A DNA stretch of 64,000 bases from an uncultured Bacteroidales bacterium (GCA_900318175.1 ONJQ01000006.1:1-64000), one strand, 5' to 3'; shown: positions 31,799-41,404, counted from the first letter of the stretch. Notes: generated from the letters alone by a model not told the origin. Translations and numbers: made by a program.

Positions 31799-34147
31799 TT
31801 ATCTAATCAGGGTCACGGTGCCTTTCAGCTCCTGTGTCATCATCGGTTCCAGCGAGTTGCGGTAGCGCATGATGTATACGTATGTGCCCTGCTCGCAGGG
31901 GCGACCCTGCAAGTCGTTGCCGTCCCAAAAGCCTCCGGGGCATTCGAAGTAGGCCACCTGTTGCCCGCGGCGGTTATAAATCCAAACGTAGATGTCCGTC
32001 ACGTTGCCTTGTATGTAGGGCATGAAGCGGTTGTTCTCCTCCTTGCCGGGAGTGAACACGTTGGGCACAAACTCCGAAATGCGGTGCAGGGGTATGACGC
32101 TCTTTGCCGTGTCGTCGCAGCCATAGTCGTTATGAACCGCCAGGCGCACGTCGATGCTGTCCACGCCGCTCAAGGGGAAGATGACGCTGGTCTGTGCATC
32201 CGTACTTGTCTGGCCGTAGGGCAGCAGCCACATGCGGCTGTCGTGGCCGTAGCTCAGGTCGGTCAGGTCGATGGTCAGCTCGTCGATGGTGGCCACCTCG
32301 GGTGTGTGTCCGATGATGGCTTTCATGGGCACGAAGGTGAAATCGAGGGTCACGATGCTGTCGCAGCCCCATTCATTCTGCAACACCACCGTGTCGGCCT
32401 CGCGGGTCTCGTCGTTATCCTGGCTGTAGGTCTTCCCGTTCAGCCAAGTGTGGGGCTTGCAGTCGGTCACATAGTCCGTGCTGTAGCTCAGGTCCGACAC
32501 CACCAGATGCAGGTGGCGGGTGCTGTCGCACTCCGTGGTGGAGTAATAATGCTTGCTTGTGTCAACGGGGGTGCGGAAGGTCATGCCGTTCCAGGTGTAA
32601 GCATCGCCGCGGCAGATGCCCGCAGTGTCGTAATAGTCATAGTTCGGGTAGGTGGTGATCAGGATACTGTCGTAGTTGTTGCAGCCGTTGTGGAACGAAG
32701 CTGTGCAATAAATCCACGTGGAATCCACACGGTTTCGAGTCATTAAGCCTGTTTGGTCGTTGAGCATAGCGCTGGTGCCCATGGGGGTAATGGCATTTTC
32801 CGGCATAAAGGTGCGGACACCGTTAATCTCTTTCATGGCGCCCCAACCGCACGAGTCCAGCACCTGTCCTTGCGGGTACTGCAGGTACACCGTCGTCCGC
32901 TCGCCCTCGCAGAGGATGCTGTCCTCCGTCACAATGCTCATGCTCTTCGACGTGTCCATGCCCACCACTATGGTGTCGCGCATGCTGCGCCCGTCCATAC
33001 CGTACCAGTAGCCGTTAGCCCCCTGGTAGGCACATTTCACCAAATAGCGTGAAGTGCGGGTGGGCGTGACGCGCACAGATGTGTGTTCGGTGTTGAGGTA
33101 TGTGCCGTTGGTGTCGTTGGGGTTATTGGTGAACTCAACGGAGTCAATAATGTTGCCATTGCCATCCTCGATGAATCTCCACCAGCTGGTGTTGGAAGTT
33201 GTTTCGCCCTGGGGGGTGAAGCGCCAAGCCTCATACGAGACTGTGTCTGTCCAACCGCCCGCCTGGTTGCCGCGGTTGGGAGCCACAAAAGCACCCGGCG
33301 AGTTGGGCAGGATGTAATATGACGGCTCTCCGTAATGGTTCAGGTCGCGGTAATGGCTCTCCTGATCCAGTCCCGTTGCGTTTTGTATGCCGATAAGGCC
33401 TTTGCCTCCATTGGTGGAGGAACAGCAGCTGCGTCTTTTAACGTGCACCTCAATGATGTTTGTACCTTCGTAGCACACAATCTGGTAGGTGCAGCGGTTG
33501 TTTTGGTTGCTACCATAGGGGAAAAGGGGCACCTCGTTCACACTGGCGCACAGGTGGCGGCAGGGGTACTCGCCGCCCACATAGCGGAACATTCCCTGCT
33601 CGGTCGATAGTCCCTGAGGGTCGATGTCCTCATAAACTCCGTATATGGCGTTTTTTGAAGTATTGTAGGATGTGCTGAAGTTGCTCAATGGGATGGGGAT
33701 ATAATAAGTATAATCACAATACGTTCCAGCCTGTGCTGAGTTGAATGACACCAGTCCGTTGGAACCCACATTGGCTTGGGTGTAGGGGATTCCAAAAAAG
33801 AGGAAAGTGAAGGGGAAGGAAATCATGGTGCTCTCCCACTGGTCGTCCGACGAGATGTTCAGACGCGACCCTGCGTGGAATGTCGGATCCACAGGGTTGT
33901 AGGGTATTTGCTCCACAGTGTACTGCCCATTGAAGTGTTGTGTAGTGATAAATGAGGAACAGTTCAGCACCAGGCTCCCGTTGGTGCAGTCCACCACAGT
34001 GTCCCACCCATTGGCCGCACAGGTGGGCGATTGTTCGTGGTCATACTTTTGGTCGACAGTGATTTCCGGGCACTGGGCACGGCCGGTGTGCATCCCGGCA
34101 AGACTTAGCCCGGAGAGTAGCAGTAGACGGAATAAGGATTTACTCAT
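31799..34147 (-). CDS. T9SS type B cargo protein (gliding motility-associated C-terminal domain)
   Basis: A 782-residue exported protein. The signal peptide ends at about residue 24 (HTGRAQ). The mature part has a first beta domain with LNISSDDQWESTMISFPFTFLFFGIPY-type sequence (about 94-120), in which the protein fills a membrane-distal lectin-like fold, followed by repeated Ig-like segments with Cys pairs. The C-terminal 85 residues are the type B sorting domain: FVPNVFTPGKEENNRF, IYNRRGQQVAYFE, WDGNDLQGRPCEQGTYVYI and an end at LKGTVTLIR. Type B cargo is exported through T9SS by a route that differs from type A at the cell surface. Function outside the sorting domain is unknown; adhesion is a reasonable guess. 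Confidence 0.85.
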   Translation of the reverse strand: MSKSLFRLLLLSGLSLAGMHTGRAQCPEITVDQKYDHEQSPTCAANGWDTVVDCTNGSLVLNCSSFITTQHFNGQYTVEQIPYNPVDPTFHAGSRLNISSDDQWESTMISFPFTFLFFGIPYTQANVGSNGLVSFNSAQAGTYCDYTYYIPIPLSNFSTSYNTSKNAIYGVYEDIDPQGLSTEQGMFRYVGGEYPCRHLCASVNEVPLFPYGSNQNNRCTYQIVCYEGTNIIEVHVKRRSCCSSTNGGKGLIGIQNATGLDQESHYRDLNHYGEPSYYILPNSPGAFVAPNRGNQAGGWTDTVSYEAWRFTPQGETTSNTSWWRFIEDGNGNIIDSVEFTNNPNDTNGTYLNTEHTSVRVTPTRTSRYLVKCAYQGANGYWYGMDGRSMRDTIVVGMDTSKSMSIVTEDSILCEGERTTVYLQYPQGQVLDSCGWGAMKEINGVRTFMPENAITPMGTSAMLNDQTGLMTRNRVDSTWIYCTASFHNGCNNYDSILITTYPNYDYYDTAGICRGDAYTWNGMTFRTPVDTSKHYYSTTECDSTRHLHLVVSDLSYSTDYVTDCKPHTWLNGKTYSQDNDETREADTVVLQNEWGCDSIVTLDFTFVPMKAIIGHTPEVATIDELTIDLTDLSYGHDSRMWLLPYGQTSTDAQTSVIFPLSGVDSIDVRLAVHNDYGCDDTAKSVIPLHRISEFVPNVFTPGKEENNRFMPYIQGNVTDIYVWIYNRRGQQVAYFECPGGFWDGNDLQGRPCEQGTYVYIMRYRNSLEPMMTQELKGTVTLIR

Positions 34148-34372
34148 TATGTGTGTGTTTTTGTTTCTAATAGGTATATTATTTCCTATTTTCTTCTAAC
34201 GTGAAGAAACTATTTATATTGTGTCGCCAGCATAATAATGACGGAAAAAAGCCATTTTGTGACACTTTTTTAACCTTATTTAATGTTTTCCCCGGTGAAT
34301 TTGCCAAGTGCGCCATCAGACCGGGTCACCCCTTGGGTCGCTCGATGGTCCACATTTGTAGTTTGCTTGGAG

Positions 34373-34443
34373 GTTCATTTATCCAATGAAAAAGGAAGAA
34401 ATATTAGAGAAATATTAGAGAACTGAGGAAGAAGGAGCGAAGG
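34373..34443 (-). repeat. Dispersed repeat, copy B (truncated, minus strand)
   Basis: Read on the minus strand it matches copy A almost base for base from CCTTCGCTCCTTC through CCTCAG, three 11-bp units (TTCTCTAATAT twice, then TTCTTCCTTTT), to CATTGGATAAATGAAC. The outer end with the inverted arm is not recognisable beyond 34373. Confidence 0.7.
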
Positions 34444-34458
34444 TGGGGTGGGGGAGAG

Positions 34459-34501
34459 AAAAAAAAACGGCGGGTGCATCCTGTTGTGGATGCACCCGCC
34501 G
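34459..34501 (-). terminator. Very strong intrinsic terminator after hppA
   Basis: A 14-bp perfect stem pairs 34488-34501 with 34468-34481 around a 6-nt loop. On the minus strand it is followed by nine T residues (plus-strand A run 34459-34467). It lies 22 bases after the hppA stop. Confidence 0.85.
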
Positions 34502-34523
34502 GGCAATGTGGTACAAAACGTTG

Positions 34524-36923
34524 TTATTTGTCAATACGCATGCGGTAGAAGGAGCGATAGGCAAAGACGATGGCCACGGCCAGGAAGATGAGGCCTACCC
34601 AGGGGGCCATGTGGCGGAAGCCTTCGCTGATGGCTATCTCCATGGCCAGCACACCGAAGAGGGTGGTGAACTTGATGATGGGGTTGAGGGCTACTGAGGA
34701 GGTGTCCTTGAAGGGGTCGCCCACGGTGTCGCCCACCACGCTGGCATCGTGCAGGGGGGTGCCTTTGGCTTTCATGTCCACTTCGACCACTTTCTTGCCG
34801 TTGTCCCAGGCGCCGCCGGCGTTGGCCATGTAGACGGCTTGGAACAGGCCGAAGACGGCGATGCTGATAAGGTAGCTGATGAAGAGGCAGACAGCGTTCT
34901 GGCCGCCGATGCTCTCAGGCGAGGAGAAGCAGGCAAAGGCCAGCGCAAAGCAGAAGATGGCAATGAAGATGTTGATCATGCCCTTCTGGGCGTAGTGGGT
35001 GCAGATCTTCACCACTTCCTGGCTCTTCTCGGTGTCGGCCTTTTTGGGTGCGTCGGCGTCGAGCTTGATGTTCTGCTCAATATATTGGACGGCACGGTTG
35101 GCACCGGTGGTCACAGCCTGCATGGAGGCACCGGTGAACCAGTAGATGACGCATCCGCCAAGGATGAAGCCGATAATGGAATAGGGGTTGAGGAGGTTGA
35201 GGATGGAGGCGGGTTCGATGCCGAGGGTCTTCTGGATGAGCAGGATGAGGGAGAAGATCATGGTGGTGGCACCCACGACGGCAGTGCCTATGAGCACGGG
35301 TTTGGCCGTAGCCTTGAAGGTGTTGCCGGCGCCGTCGTTGGCTTCGAGGTAGTATTTGGCCTTCTCGAAGTCGGGGGTGAAACCGAACTGCTCCTTGATT
35401 TCGCGGGTGGCTTTCTCCTTGTCGTCCTCAATGAGCGAGAGCTCGTAGACGCTCTGTGCGTTGTCGGTTACGGGGCCGTAGCTGTCCACGGCAATGGTGA
35501 CGGGTCCCATGCCCAGCATGCCGAAGGCCACCAGGCCGAAGGCAAAGATGGAGTAGTAGTCGCCGAAGATGGGAGCCAGGTTGAAGGCGGAGGAGGTCAT
35601 GTAGGCAATAATCATGAGCACCACGAAGACGAGGCCCGTCCAGAAAGCGCCCATGTTGCCGGCCACGATGCCGGAGAGGATGTTGAGGGAGGCTCCGCCC
35701 TGTTCAGAAGCTCTGACCACTTCCTTCACGTGCTTGGAGGTGGGGGAGGTGAAGAACTTGGTGAACTCGGGGATGAGGGCGGCTCCGAGGGTGCCGCAGC
35801 TAATGATGATGGCAAGGGCAAGCCAATAGTTGTTGCCAAGAGGCTGAAGGATGTAGTAGCTGGCCAGGAAAGTGCCGGCGATACTGAGGATGGAGGTGAG
35901 CCAGACGAGGCTGGTGAGAGGCTTTTCGAAATCGAGGTCGTCGGCATTGTGGTATTTGGCCTTGGCCAGGGCACCGTTGAGGTAGTAGGCTAAGACGGAG
36001 GCAATGATGCCGAGGATGCGCATGACGAAGATCCAGACCAGAAGACGCACCTGGAAGTCGACGGGCACGGCCAGAAGGATGAAGCTGACGAGGGCCACAC
36101 CGGTGACGCCGTAGGTCTCGAAACCGTCGGCGGTGGGTCCGATGCTGTCGCCGGCATTGTCGCCTGTGCAGTCGGCAATGACGCCGGGGTTGCGGGGGTC
36201 GTCCTCGCCGATTTTGAAGACCACCTTCATAAGGTCGCTTCCGATGTCGGCAATCTTGGTGAAGATACCGCCGGCAATGCGGAGGGCACTGGCGCCCAGG
36301 CTCTCGCCGATGGCAAAGCCGATGAAGCAGCTGCCGGCAAGGTTCTCAGGCATGAAGAGGAGGATGATGAGCATGAGGACAAGCTCGATGCAGATGAGCA
36401 CGATGCCAATGCTCATGCCGGCACGCAGCGGTATGTTGAGGAGGTCGAGGGGTTTGCGTCGCAGAGAGGCAAAGGCCATGCGGCTGTTGGCATAGGTGTT
36501 CATGCGGACACCGAACCAAGCCACGCCGTAGGAGCCAAGGATGCCGATGACGGTCCAGGCCAGCACCAGGCAGACGGAGCCAAGGGGCATGTGGCTGAGC
36601 AGACCGAAGTAGAGGGCAATGGCAGCCCCGATGAAAGCGAACAATACAATGAGGAAGCGCCCCTGCTGTTTGAGGTAAGTGGAGCAGGTCTTAAAGATGA
36701 CATTGCCGATTTCGAGCATGGACTGGTGTGCTTTCAGGCGGCGCACTTTAAGGAATTGCCAAATGCCAAAGAGGAGTCCGAGCACAACGATAGCGAAACC
36801 CCAGTAGAGAATCTGGGCGTCGGGATGGTGCGCAAAACCGCCGGGCATTTCTAAATCTGCTTCGCTTGCAAATGCAAAAACTGGTAGGGCAAGGGAGGCG
36901 AGAGTAGTTGCTAATTTTTTCAT
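34524..36923 (-). CDS. hppA: Membrane-bound ion-translocating pyrophosphatase
   Basis: A 799-residue multi-pass pump that couples pyrophosphate hydrolysis to H+ and/or Na+ export. Landmarks are DIGSDLMKVVFKIGEDDPRNPGVIADCTGDNAGDS (substrate-site Asp residues, about 230-265), GGASLNILSGI, the GNTFKATAKPVLIG block and the terminal VVGDTVGDPFKDTSSVALNPIIK. The first residues MKKLATTLASLALPVFAFAS look like a cleavable or first-helix leader. ATG 36923 is chosen because a longer reading begins with TTG. The Lys in GNTFKA is at the position where Lys marks K+-independence in some pump subfamilies. Bacteroides-type enzymes are reported as Na+,H+ pumps, so ion use is uncertain. It shares a divergent promoter region with argS. 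Confidence 0.95.
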   Translation of the reverse strand: MKKLATTLASLALPVFAFASEADLEMPGGFAHHPDAQILYWGFAIVVLGLLFGIWQFLKVRRLKAHQSMLEIGNVIFKTCSTYLKQQGRFLIVLFAFIGAAIALYFGLLSHMPLGSVCLVLAWTVIGILGSYGVAWFGVRMNTYANSRMAFASLRRKPLDLLNIPLRAGMSIGIVLICIELVLMLIILLFMPENLAGSCFIGFAIGESLGASALRIAGGIFTKIADIGSDLMKVVFKIGEDDPRNPGVIADCTGDNAGDSIGPTADGFETYGVTGVALVSFILLAVPVDFQVRLLVWIFVMRILGIIASVLAYYLNGALAKAKYHNADDLDFEKPLTSLVWLTSILSIAGTFLASYYILQPLGNNYWLALAIIISCGTLGAALIPEFTKFFTSPTSKHVKEVVRASEQGGASLNILSGIVAGNMGAFWTGLVFVVLMIIAYMTSSAFNLAPIFGDYYSIFAFGLVAFGMLGMGPVTIAVDSYGPVTDNAQSVYELSLIEDDKEKATREIKEQFGFTPDFEKAKYYLEANDGAGNTFKATAKPVLIGTAVVGATTMIFSLILLIQKTLGIEPASILNLLNPYSIIGFILGGCVIYWFTGASMQAVTTGANRAVQYIEQNIKLDADAPKKADTEKSQEVVKICTHYAQKGMINIFIAIFCFALAFACFSSPESIGGQNAVCLFISYLISIAVFGLFQAVYMANAGGAWDNGKKVVEVDMKAKGTPLHDASVVGDTVGDPFKDTSSVALNPIIKFTTLFGVLAMEIAISEGFRHMAPWVGLIFLAVAIVFAYRSFYRMRIDK

Positions 36924-36965
36924 AGACAGATTTATCAATTAAATGTTGTTGTTTTGTTAGGAATA

Positions 36966-36987
36966 CAAAGATACTAATTTTCTCAAT
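36966..36987 (-). promoter_or_regulatory. Predicted promoter for hppA
   Basis: On the minus strand ATTG (36984-36987), a 10-nt spacer, then TATCTTTG (36966-36973). The start codon is 42 bases downstream. It is back-to-back with the argS promoter. Confidence 0.5.
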
Positions 36988-37004
36988 GATACAAAAAAAA
37001 ATTG

Positions 37005-37013
37005 TATTTTTGC
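37005..37013 (+). promoter_or_regulatory. Predicted -7 box for argS
   Basis: TATTTTTGC is preceded by a 12-nt A-rich stretch. No TTTG is found at the usual place. It excludes the longer reading that would start at 37002, so argS begins at ATG 37050. Confidence 0.5.
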
Positions 37014-37049
37014 AATTTGAATTTACATCAAGAAAACACAAAAATTGTT

Positions 37050-38840
37050 ATGATAGAGCAGAATCTTCAGCAGGCTGTGGCCGACGCCTTGAAACGGCTT
37101 TACGGAATGGAAGTGGCACCCGCAACAGTGGTGCTTCAGGCAACGAAGAAGGAGTTTGCGGGAGACTACACCGTGGTGGTGTTCCCCTATGTGAAACAGG
37201 CACGCAAGTCGCCGGAGCAGCTGGCCAACGAGCTGGGTGCAGCGGTGAAGGAGGCCGTGGCCGAGGTGGCAGACTACAACGTGATAAAGGGTTTCTTGAA
37301 CTTTGTGGTGGATGACAGCTACTGGGTGCGCTTTGTGACGGCGGAGGCTACGGACGCCAACTACGGCCTGAAGCAGGCCCAGCCCGACGAGAGCCCCGTG
37401 GTGGTGGAATACTCGTCGCCCAACACCAACAAGCCCTTGCATCTGGGACATATCCGCAACAACCTGTTGGGATGGTCGGTGAGCGAACTGCTGGCCGCTA
37501 ATGGCGCGAATGTGAAGAAGGTGAACTTGGTCAACGACCGCGGCATCCACATCTGCAAGTCCATGCTGGCATGGCTGCGTTTCGGCAACGGCGAAACGCC
37601 TGAGAGCAGCGGCATGAAGGGCGACCACCTGGTGGGCAAGTACTATGTGGAATTTGACAAACATTATAAAGAGGAAATCCATGAGCTGACCGCCAAGGGC
37701 ATGGATGAGGAAGAGGCCAAGAAGCAAGCCCCGCTGATGGTGGAGGCACAACAGATGCTGAAACGTTGGGAAGAGGGCGACAAGGAAATCCGCGACCTGT
37801 GGAGCAAGATGAACGGATGGGTGTATGCCGGATTCGACGAGACGTACCGCAAAATGGGCGTGGGATTCGACAAGGTGTACTATGAGTCCAACACCTATCT
37901 GCTCGGCAAGGAGCTGGTGCAGAAGGGTCTCGACATGGGCGTGCTGTTCCGCAAGGAGGACGGCTCGGTGTGGTGCGACCTCACGGCTGACGGCTTGGAC
38001 CAGAAGCTGCTGCTCCGCAAGGACGGCACCTCGGTCTATATGACGCAGGACCTCGGCACGGCACTGCTGCGCCACAACGATTTCGGCGCCGAAAGGCTCA
38101 TCTATGTGGTGGGCAACGAGCAGGACTATCATTTCAAGGTGCTGAAACTGATACTCGGCAAATTGGGCTTCGATTGGGCGGACAAGGTTTACCACTTGTC
38201 GTACGGAATGGTGGAGCTGCCCAACGGCAAGATGAAGAGCCGCGAAGGCACCGTTGTGGATGCCGACGACCTGATTGCCGAGATGGAGGTGACGGCTGAA
38301 GAGATGTGCCGCGACCACGGCAAGAATGACGACATGAGCCCCGAGCAGCTGAAGGAGCTGTACCACATGCTGGCATTGGGTGCCTTGAAGTATTTCATTC
38401 TGAAAGTGGACCCCACCAAGAACATGCTGTTCAACCCGGCTGAGAGCATCGACTTCAACGGCAACACGGGCCCCTTTATCCAGTACACGCATGCCCGCAT
38501 CCACAGCATTGTGCGCAAGGCCGCAGAGCAGGGTGTGGACCCCGCGCAGGAGCTGTCGGCACCCATCGAGCTGACCGACAAGGAACGCGCAGTGGTGAAA
38601 TGTCTGCACGACCTGCCATCGACAGTGGCTTCGGCAGCGGCAAACTACAGCCCCGCCATGGTGGCCAACTATGCCTTTGACCTTGCAAAGAGTTTCAACA
38701 GTTTCTATCAGGACACCCCCATTTTGAGGGAGAACGACCCGGTGTTGCGCCTGTTCAGGGTGAAATTGTGTGCGCTGGTGGCCCTGTCGCTGAAGAACAC
38801 GATGCACATTCTTGGCATCGAGGTGCCGGAGCGTATGTGA
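37050..38840 (+). CDS. argS: Arginyl-tRNA synthetase
   Basis: A 596-residue class I synthetase that charges tRNA-Arg. The N-terminal Arg-tRNA synthetase domain (about 1-85) is followed by the HIGH-type motif HLGH in NKPLHLGHIRNN at about 128-136. The KMSKS counterpart is GKMKSREG near 394. The C-terminal DALR anticodon-binding domain covers about 470-596 (FIQYTHARIHSIVR, SFNSFYQDTPIL). The start at 37050 (MIEQNL) replaces a longer in-frame reading whose first 16 codons overlap the promoter. Downstream, 68 bases with degenerate 8-bp repeats separate it from the thioesterase gene. Confidence 0.96.
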   Translation: MIEQNLQQAVADALKRLYGMEVAPATVVLQATKKEFAGDYTVVVFPYVKQARKSPEQLANELGAAVKEAVAEVADYNVIKGFLNFVVDDSYWVRFVTAEATDANYGLKQAQPDESPVVVEYSSPNTNKPLHLGHIRNNLLGWSVSELLAANGANVKKVNLVNDRGIHICKSMLAWLRFGNGETPESSGMKGDHLVGKYYVEFDKHYKEEIHELTAKGMDEEEAKKQAPLMVEAQQMLKRWEEGDKEIRDLWSKMNGWVYAGFDETYRKMGVGFDKVYYESNTYLLGKELVQKGLDMGVLFRKEDGSVWCDLTADGLDQKLLLRKDGTSVYMTQDLGTALLRHNDFGAERLIYVVGNEQDYHFKVLKLILGKLGFDWADKVYHLSYGMVELPNGKMKSREGTVVDADDLIAEMEVTAEEMCRDHGKNDDMSPEQLKELYHMLALGALKYFILKVDPTKNMLFNPAESIDFNGNTGPFIQYTHARIHSIVRKAAEQGVDPAQELSAPIELTDKERAVVKCLHDLPSTVASAAANYSPAMVANYAFDLAKSFNSFYQDTPILRENDPVLRLFRVKLCALVALSLKNTMHILGIEVPERM

Positions 38841-38842
38841 TG

Positions 38843-38887
38843 GTTGGAATGTGTTAATGCTTGAATGTGAAAATGTTTGAGTTGATT
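38843..38887 (+). repeat. Degenerate 8-bp periodic repeat, short array
   Basis: Units of eight bases such as GAATGTGT, TAATGCTT, GAATGTGA, AAATGTTT follow each other between argS and the thioesterase gene. The same type of array occurs at 47984-48106 (complementary strand) and 62242-62304. Confidence 0.5.
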
Positions 38888-38908
38888 GTCCGTTAAATAT
38901 TAAGGTTG

Positions 38909-39643
38909 ATGTATTATACAGATACTGTTACAATTCCTAATTATCTGTGCGACTGCCATGACAGGCTGACAATGTGGGGCATGGCACGGCTTATGCAGGA
39001 GTCGGCAGGGCACCATGCCGAGACCGCAGAGTTGGGTTTCCGCCAGCTGATAGAGAGGGGGAAGGCGTGGGTGCTGTGCCGCATGTATTTTGTGGTGAAC
39101 CGCATGCCGATGGAGAGCGAGACGGTGCAGGTGAAGACGTGGAGCCGTGGGACGGACGGATTGTTTGCTTTCCGCGATTTTGAGTTGATAGACTCGCAAG
39201 GGGTGGCAGTCACTTGCTCCACTTATTGGGTGATTATCGATTTCGAGAGCCGCAAGGCCATGCGTATACATGAGTTCTGGCGCAACATAGAGACGCATCC
39301 CGACTGCGCCACAGACCGCGACCATCTGGACCGGCTGCGCATACCGCGCGACGCGGGAGAACCCCTCACAGCAGCCCAGTTTGCCGTTAAGCCCTCCATG
39401 TTGGACCATACTTTCCATGTCAACAATGCGGAGTATATCAAATGGGTGTTTGACAATCTGCCCGCTACGGCACCGCAGGAGGCCCCTTTCCGTTTTGCCA
39501 TCGAGTTCCTCTCGGAGACCAAGCCGGACGAGACCATCGCGGTGCAGCTCTATGCCGCTAAAGACGAGCAGGGGACAAGCTACTACAAGATTACCAACCC
39601 CCGCACCACAGCCGTGGTGGCTGCATTGATGCCGCAATCATAA
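38909..39643 (+). CDS. Acyl-ACP thioesterase
   Basis: A 244-residue fatty acyl-ACP thioesterase made of two hotdog domains. The first (about 1-130) has WGMARLMQESAGHHAETAELGF and a long strand VLCRMYFVVNRMP. The second carries the DHTFHVNNAEYIKWVFD segment, with the conserved Asn/His pair and the W of the plant and bacterial enzymes. It releases free fatty acids from ACP and so sets acyl-chain length supply; the chain preference cannot be read from sequence. ATG 38909 is used instead of the TTG three bases before. The S41 protease gene starts 23 bases downstream. Confidence 0.88.
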   Translation: MYYTDTVTIPNYLCDCHDRLTMWGMARLMQESAGHHAETAELGFRQLIERGKAWVLCRMYFVVNRMPMESETVQVKTWSRGTDGLFAFRDFELIDSQGVAVTCSTYWVIIDFESRKAMRIHEFWRNIETHPDCATDRDHLDRLRIPRDAGEPLTAAQFAVKPSMLDHTFHVNNAEYIKWVFDNLPATAPQEAPFRFAIEFLSETKPDETIAVQLYAAKDEQGTSYYKITNPRTTAVVAALMPQS

Positions 39644-39666
39644 TTGATTCACACAATAACACATTC

Positions 39667-41316
39667 ATGAAACGATACATTGCATTGATACTCCTCTTCG
39701 CATTGGCTGCGCCTGTGCAGGGGCAGGGGTTGAAAGGGCTTTTCCACAAGAAAAAGGAGGTCGCCGCGGACACGGTGGCGGGCCTGAAAAGGATAGAGGA
39801 GGTGATGGGGCTGTTGAGCAAACAGTATGTCACCGACCCGAACACCGACAAACTGAGCGAGGATGTGGTGCGACACATGCTCCGCACCCTCGACCCCCAC
39901 AGCATCTATATCCCTGCCAAGGAGGTGGAGAGCACCAACGAGGCCTTGTTGGGCAGTTTTGAAGGGGTGGGAATCGCCTTTTCCATAGTGGACGACACGG
40001 CAAGGGTGCAGGAGGTTCTGCAGCAAGGGCCCTCTTATAAAGTAGGTGTGCTGCCGGGCGACAAGATTCTGCGTATTGACGGGTTGGCAGCCACGGGCGA
40101 CAGCGCTAAACGCTCGTTCATCTATCGCCATCTGCGCGGCAAGAAGGGCACTGAGGTGGTGACCGATATGCTGCGTGGCAAGGATACGATCACCTTCCAC
40201 ATCATTCGCGACGTGGTCCCTATCAATTCCATCGAGGTCTCCTTTATGGAGAAGGACTCGATAGGCTATATCGCCTTGCTGCGCTTTGCCCGCACCTCGG
40301 TGGCGGAATTCCGCAAGGCGGTTCGCGAACTGAAAAAGCAGGGCATGAAGTCGTTGGTGCTTGATTTGCGCGGCAACTCGGGTGGCTACCTCGACATTGC
40401 CTTCGGCCTGTCCAACGAGTTTATCAAGGCCGGTAACTTGGTGGTGTACCAGCAGGGACGCGCACGGAGCCGTCAGGATTTCAAGGCCAACAGGAGCGGC
40501 TCGTTCAAGGAAGGCAATCTGGTGGTGCTGATCGACGAGGGGAGTGCCTCGGCATCGGAGATTGTGAGCGGTGCGGTACAGGACTGGGACCGCGGCCTGT
40601 TGATAGGCCGCCGGAGCTATGGCAAGGGTCTGGTGCAGACCATGTACCGTTTGAGCGATGGCAGTCAGGTGCGCATCACCACGGCACGCTACTACACCCC
40701 TTCGGGTCGCTGCATCCAGCGCCCCTACGACAAGGGAGCGGATGCCTATAACCGCGAAACGCAGCGGCGCTACAACCACGGGGAACTCTTCTCGGCAGAC
40801 TCTATCCACCTGCCCGATTCATTGAAATATAAAACTGCCGGCGGACGCACGGTGTATGGCGGCGGCGGCATTATGCCGGATGTTTTTGTGCCGATAGACA
40901 CTACTCCTGCTACGAAGTACTATACCGAATGTCGGCGCAAAGGCATCCTCAACCAGTTCCCGCAGTATTGGGCTGACATCCATCGGGAGGACTCAGCGGT
41001 CAGCACTTTCGACACCTTCTTGGCCAGCTATGAACGGCTGGGAGTGGACACCCTCTTTGTGGCTTACGCCGCCGGCAAGGGAGTGGCGCTGGACAGCCTG
41101 GTGCCACAGGCCGACACTACGTTGCCTGCCGTGCCGGACAACCGCACGCTGGCCGAGCGCGACCCCTTCCTGCACATCCAAATCAAGGCCCTTCTGGCCG
41201 ATTGCCTCTTCGGCCGCGGCCATTATTACCAAATCATGAAGGACCGCGACCCCGTCTACCAGAAAGCTCTCTTCTACCTGAGGGAGCGCCCGGAGACCTT
41301 TGAGAAACTCCATTAA
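39667..41316 (+). CDS. S41-family C-terminal processing peptidase with PDZ domain
   Basis: A 549-residue exported protease. The signal peptide ends at about residue 20 (PVQGQG). A helical segment (about 38-80, RIEEVMGLLSKQYVTDP) leads to a PDZ domain (about 95-185, VGVLPGDKILRIDG) and the protease core: LVLDLRGNSGGY near 235, the Ser in GSASASEIVSG near 291-300 and the Lys in SYGKGLVQT near 317-325. A C-terminal region of about 180 residues after YTPSGRCIQRPY is typical of the longer Bacteroidota versions. It probably trims periplasmic or envelope proteins. A terminator-like hairpin follows, which also overlaps the leuS promoter. Confidence 0.93.
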   Translation: MKRYIALILLFALAAPVQGQGLKGLFHKKKEVAADTVAGLKRIEEVMGLLSKQYVTDPNTDKLSEDVVRHMLRTLDPHSIYIPAKEVESTNEALLGSFEGVGIAFSIVDDTARVQEVLQQGPSYKVGVLPGDKILRIDGLAATGDSAKRSFIYRHLRGKKGTEVVTDMLRGKDTITFHIIRDVVPINSIEVSFMEKDSIGYIALLRFARTSVAEFRKAVRELKKQGMKSLVLDLRGNSGGYLDIAFGLSNEFIKAGNLVVYQQGRARSRQDFKANRSGSFKEGNLVVLIDEGSASASEIVSGAVQDWDRGLLIGRRSYGKGLVQTMYRLSDGSQVRITTARYYTPSGRCIQRPYDKGADAYNRETQRRYNHGELFSADSIHLPDSLKYKTAGGRTVYGGGGIMPDVFVPIDTTPATKYYTECRRKGILNQFPQYWADIHREDSAVSTFDTFLASYERLGVDTLFVAYAAGKGVALDSLVPQADTTLPAVPDNRTLAERDPFLHIQIKALLADCLFGRGHYYQIMKDRDPVYQKALFYLRERPETFEKLH

Positions 41317-41348
41317 CCCTTATTCCGTAGCGGTGGACTGACCGACTC

Positions 41349-41404
41349 AAATCAAATCCGCAAACAAAGATTCAGAATAATTTGTTGCGGATTTGATTTT
41401 TTTT
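41349..41404 (+). terminator. Intrinsic terminator after the S41 protease gene
   Basis: A stem of about 19 bp with one bulged A pairs 41350-41368 with 41381-41399, followed by a run of T to 41404. The T tract runs directly into the leuS promoter, so terminator and promoter share bases. Confidence 0.75.

Larger units (their letters stand above)
34148..34523. other. Intergenic region between T9SS type B gene and hppA
   Basis: Contains a dispersed repeat copy (34373-34443) and the hppA terminator (34459-34501). Between 34148 and 34372 no TAnnTTTG promoter core was found on the minus strand. A 62-codon reading frame at 34201 on the plus strand starts with GTG and has no protein-like features. 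Confidence 0.6.

Noticed and set aside
34201-34389. Small gene of 62 codons on the plus strand
   Set aside because: It begins with GTG, has no promoter core, overlaps the dispersed repeat at its end, and its product has no recognisable pattern.
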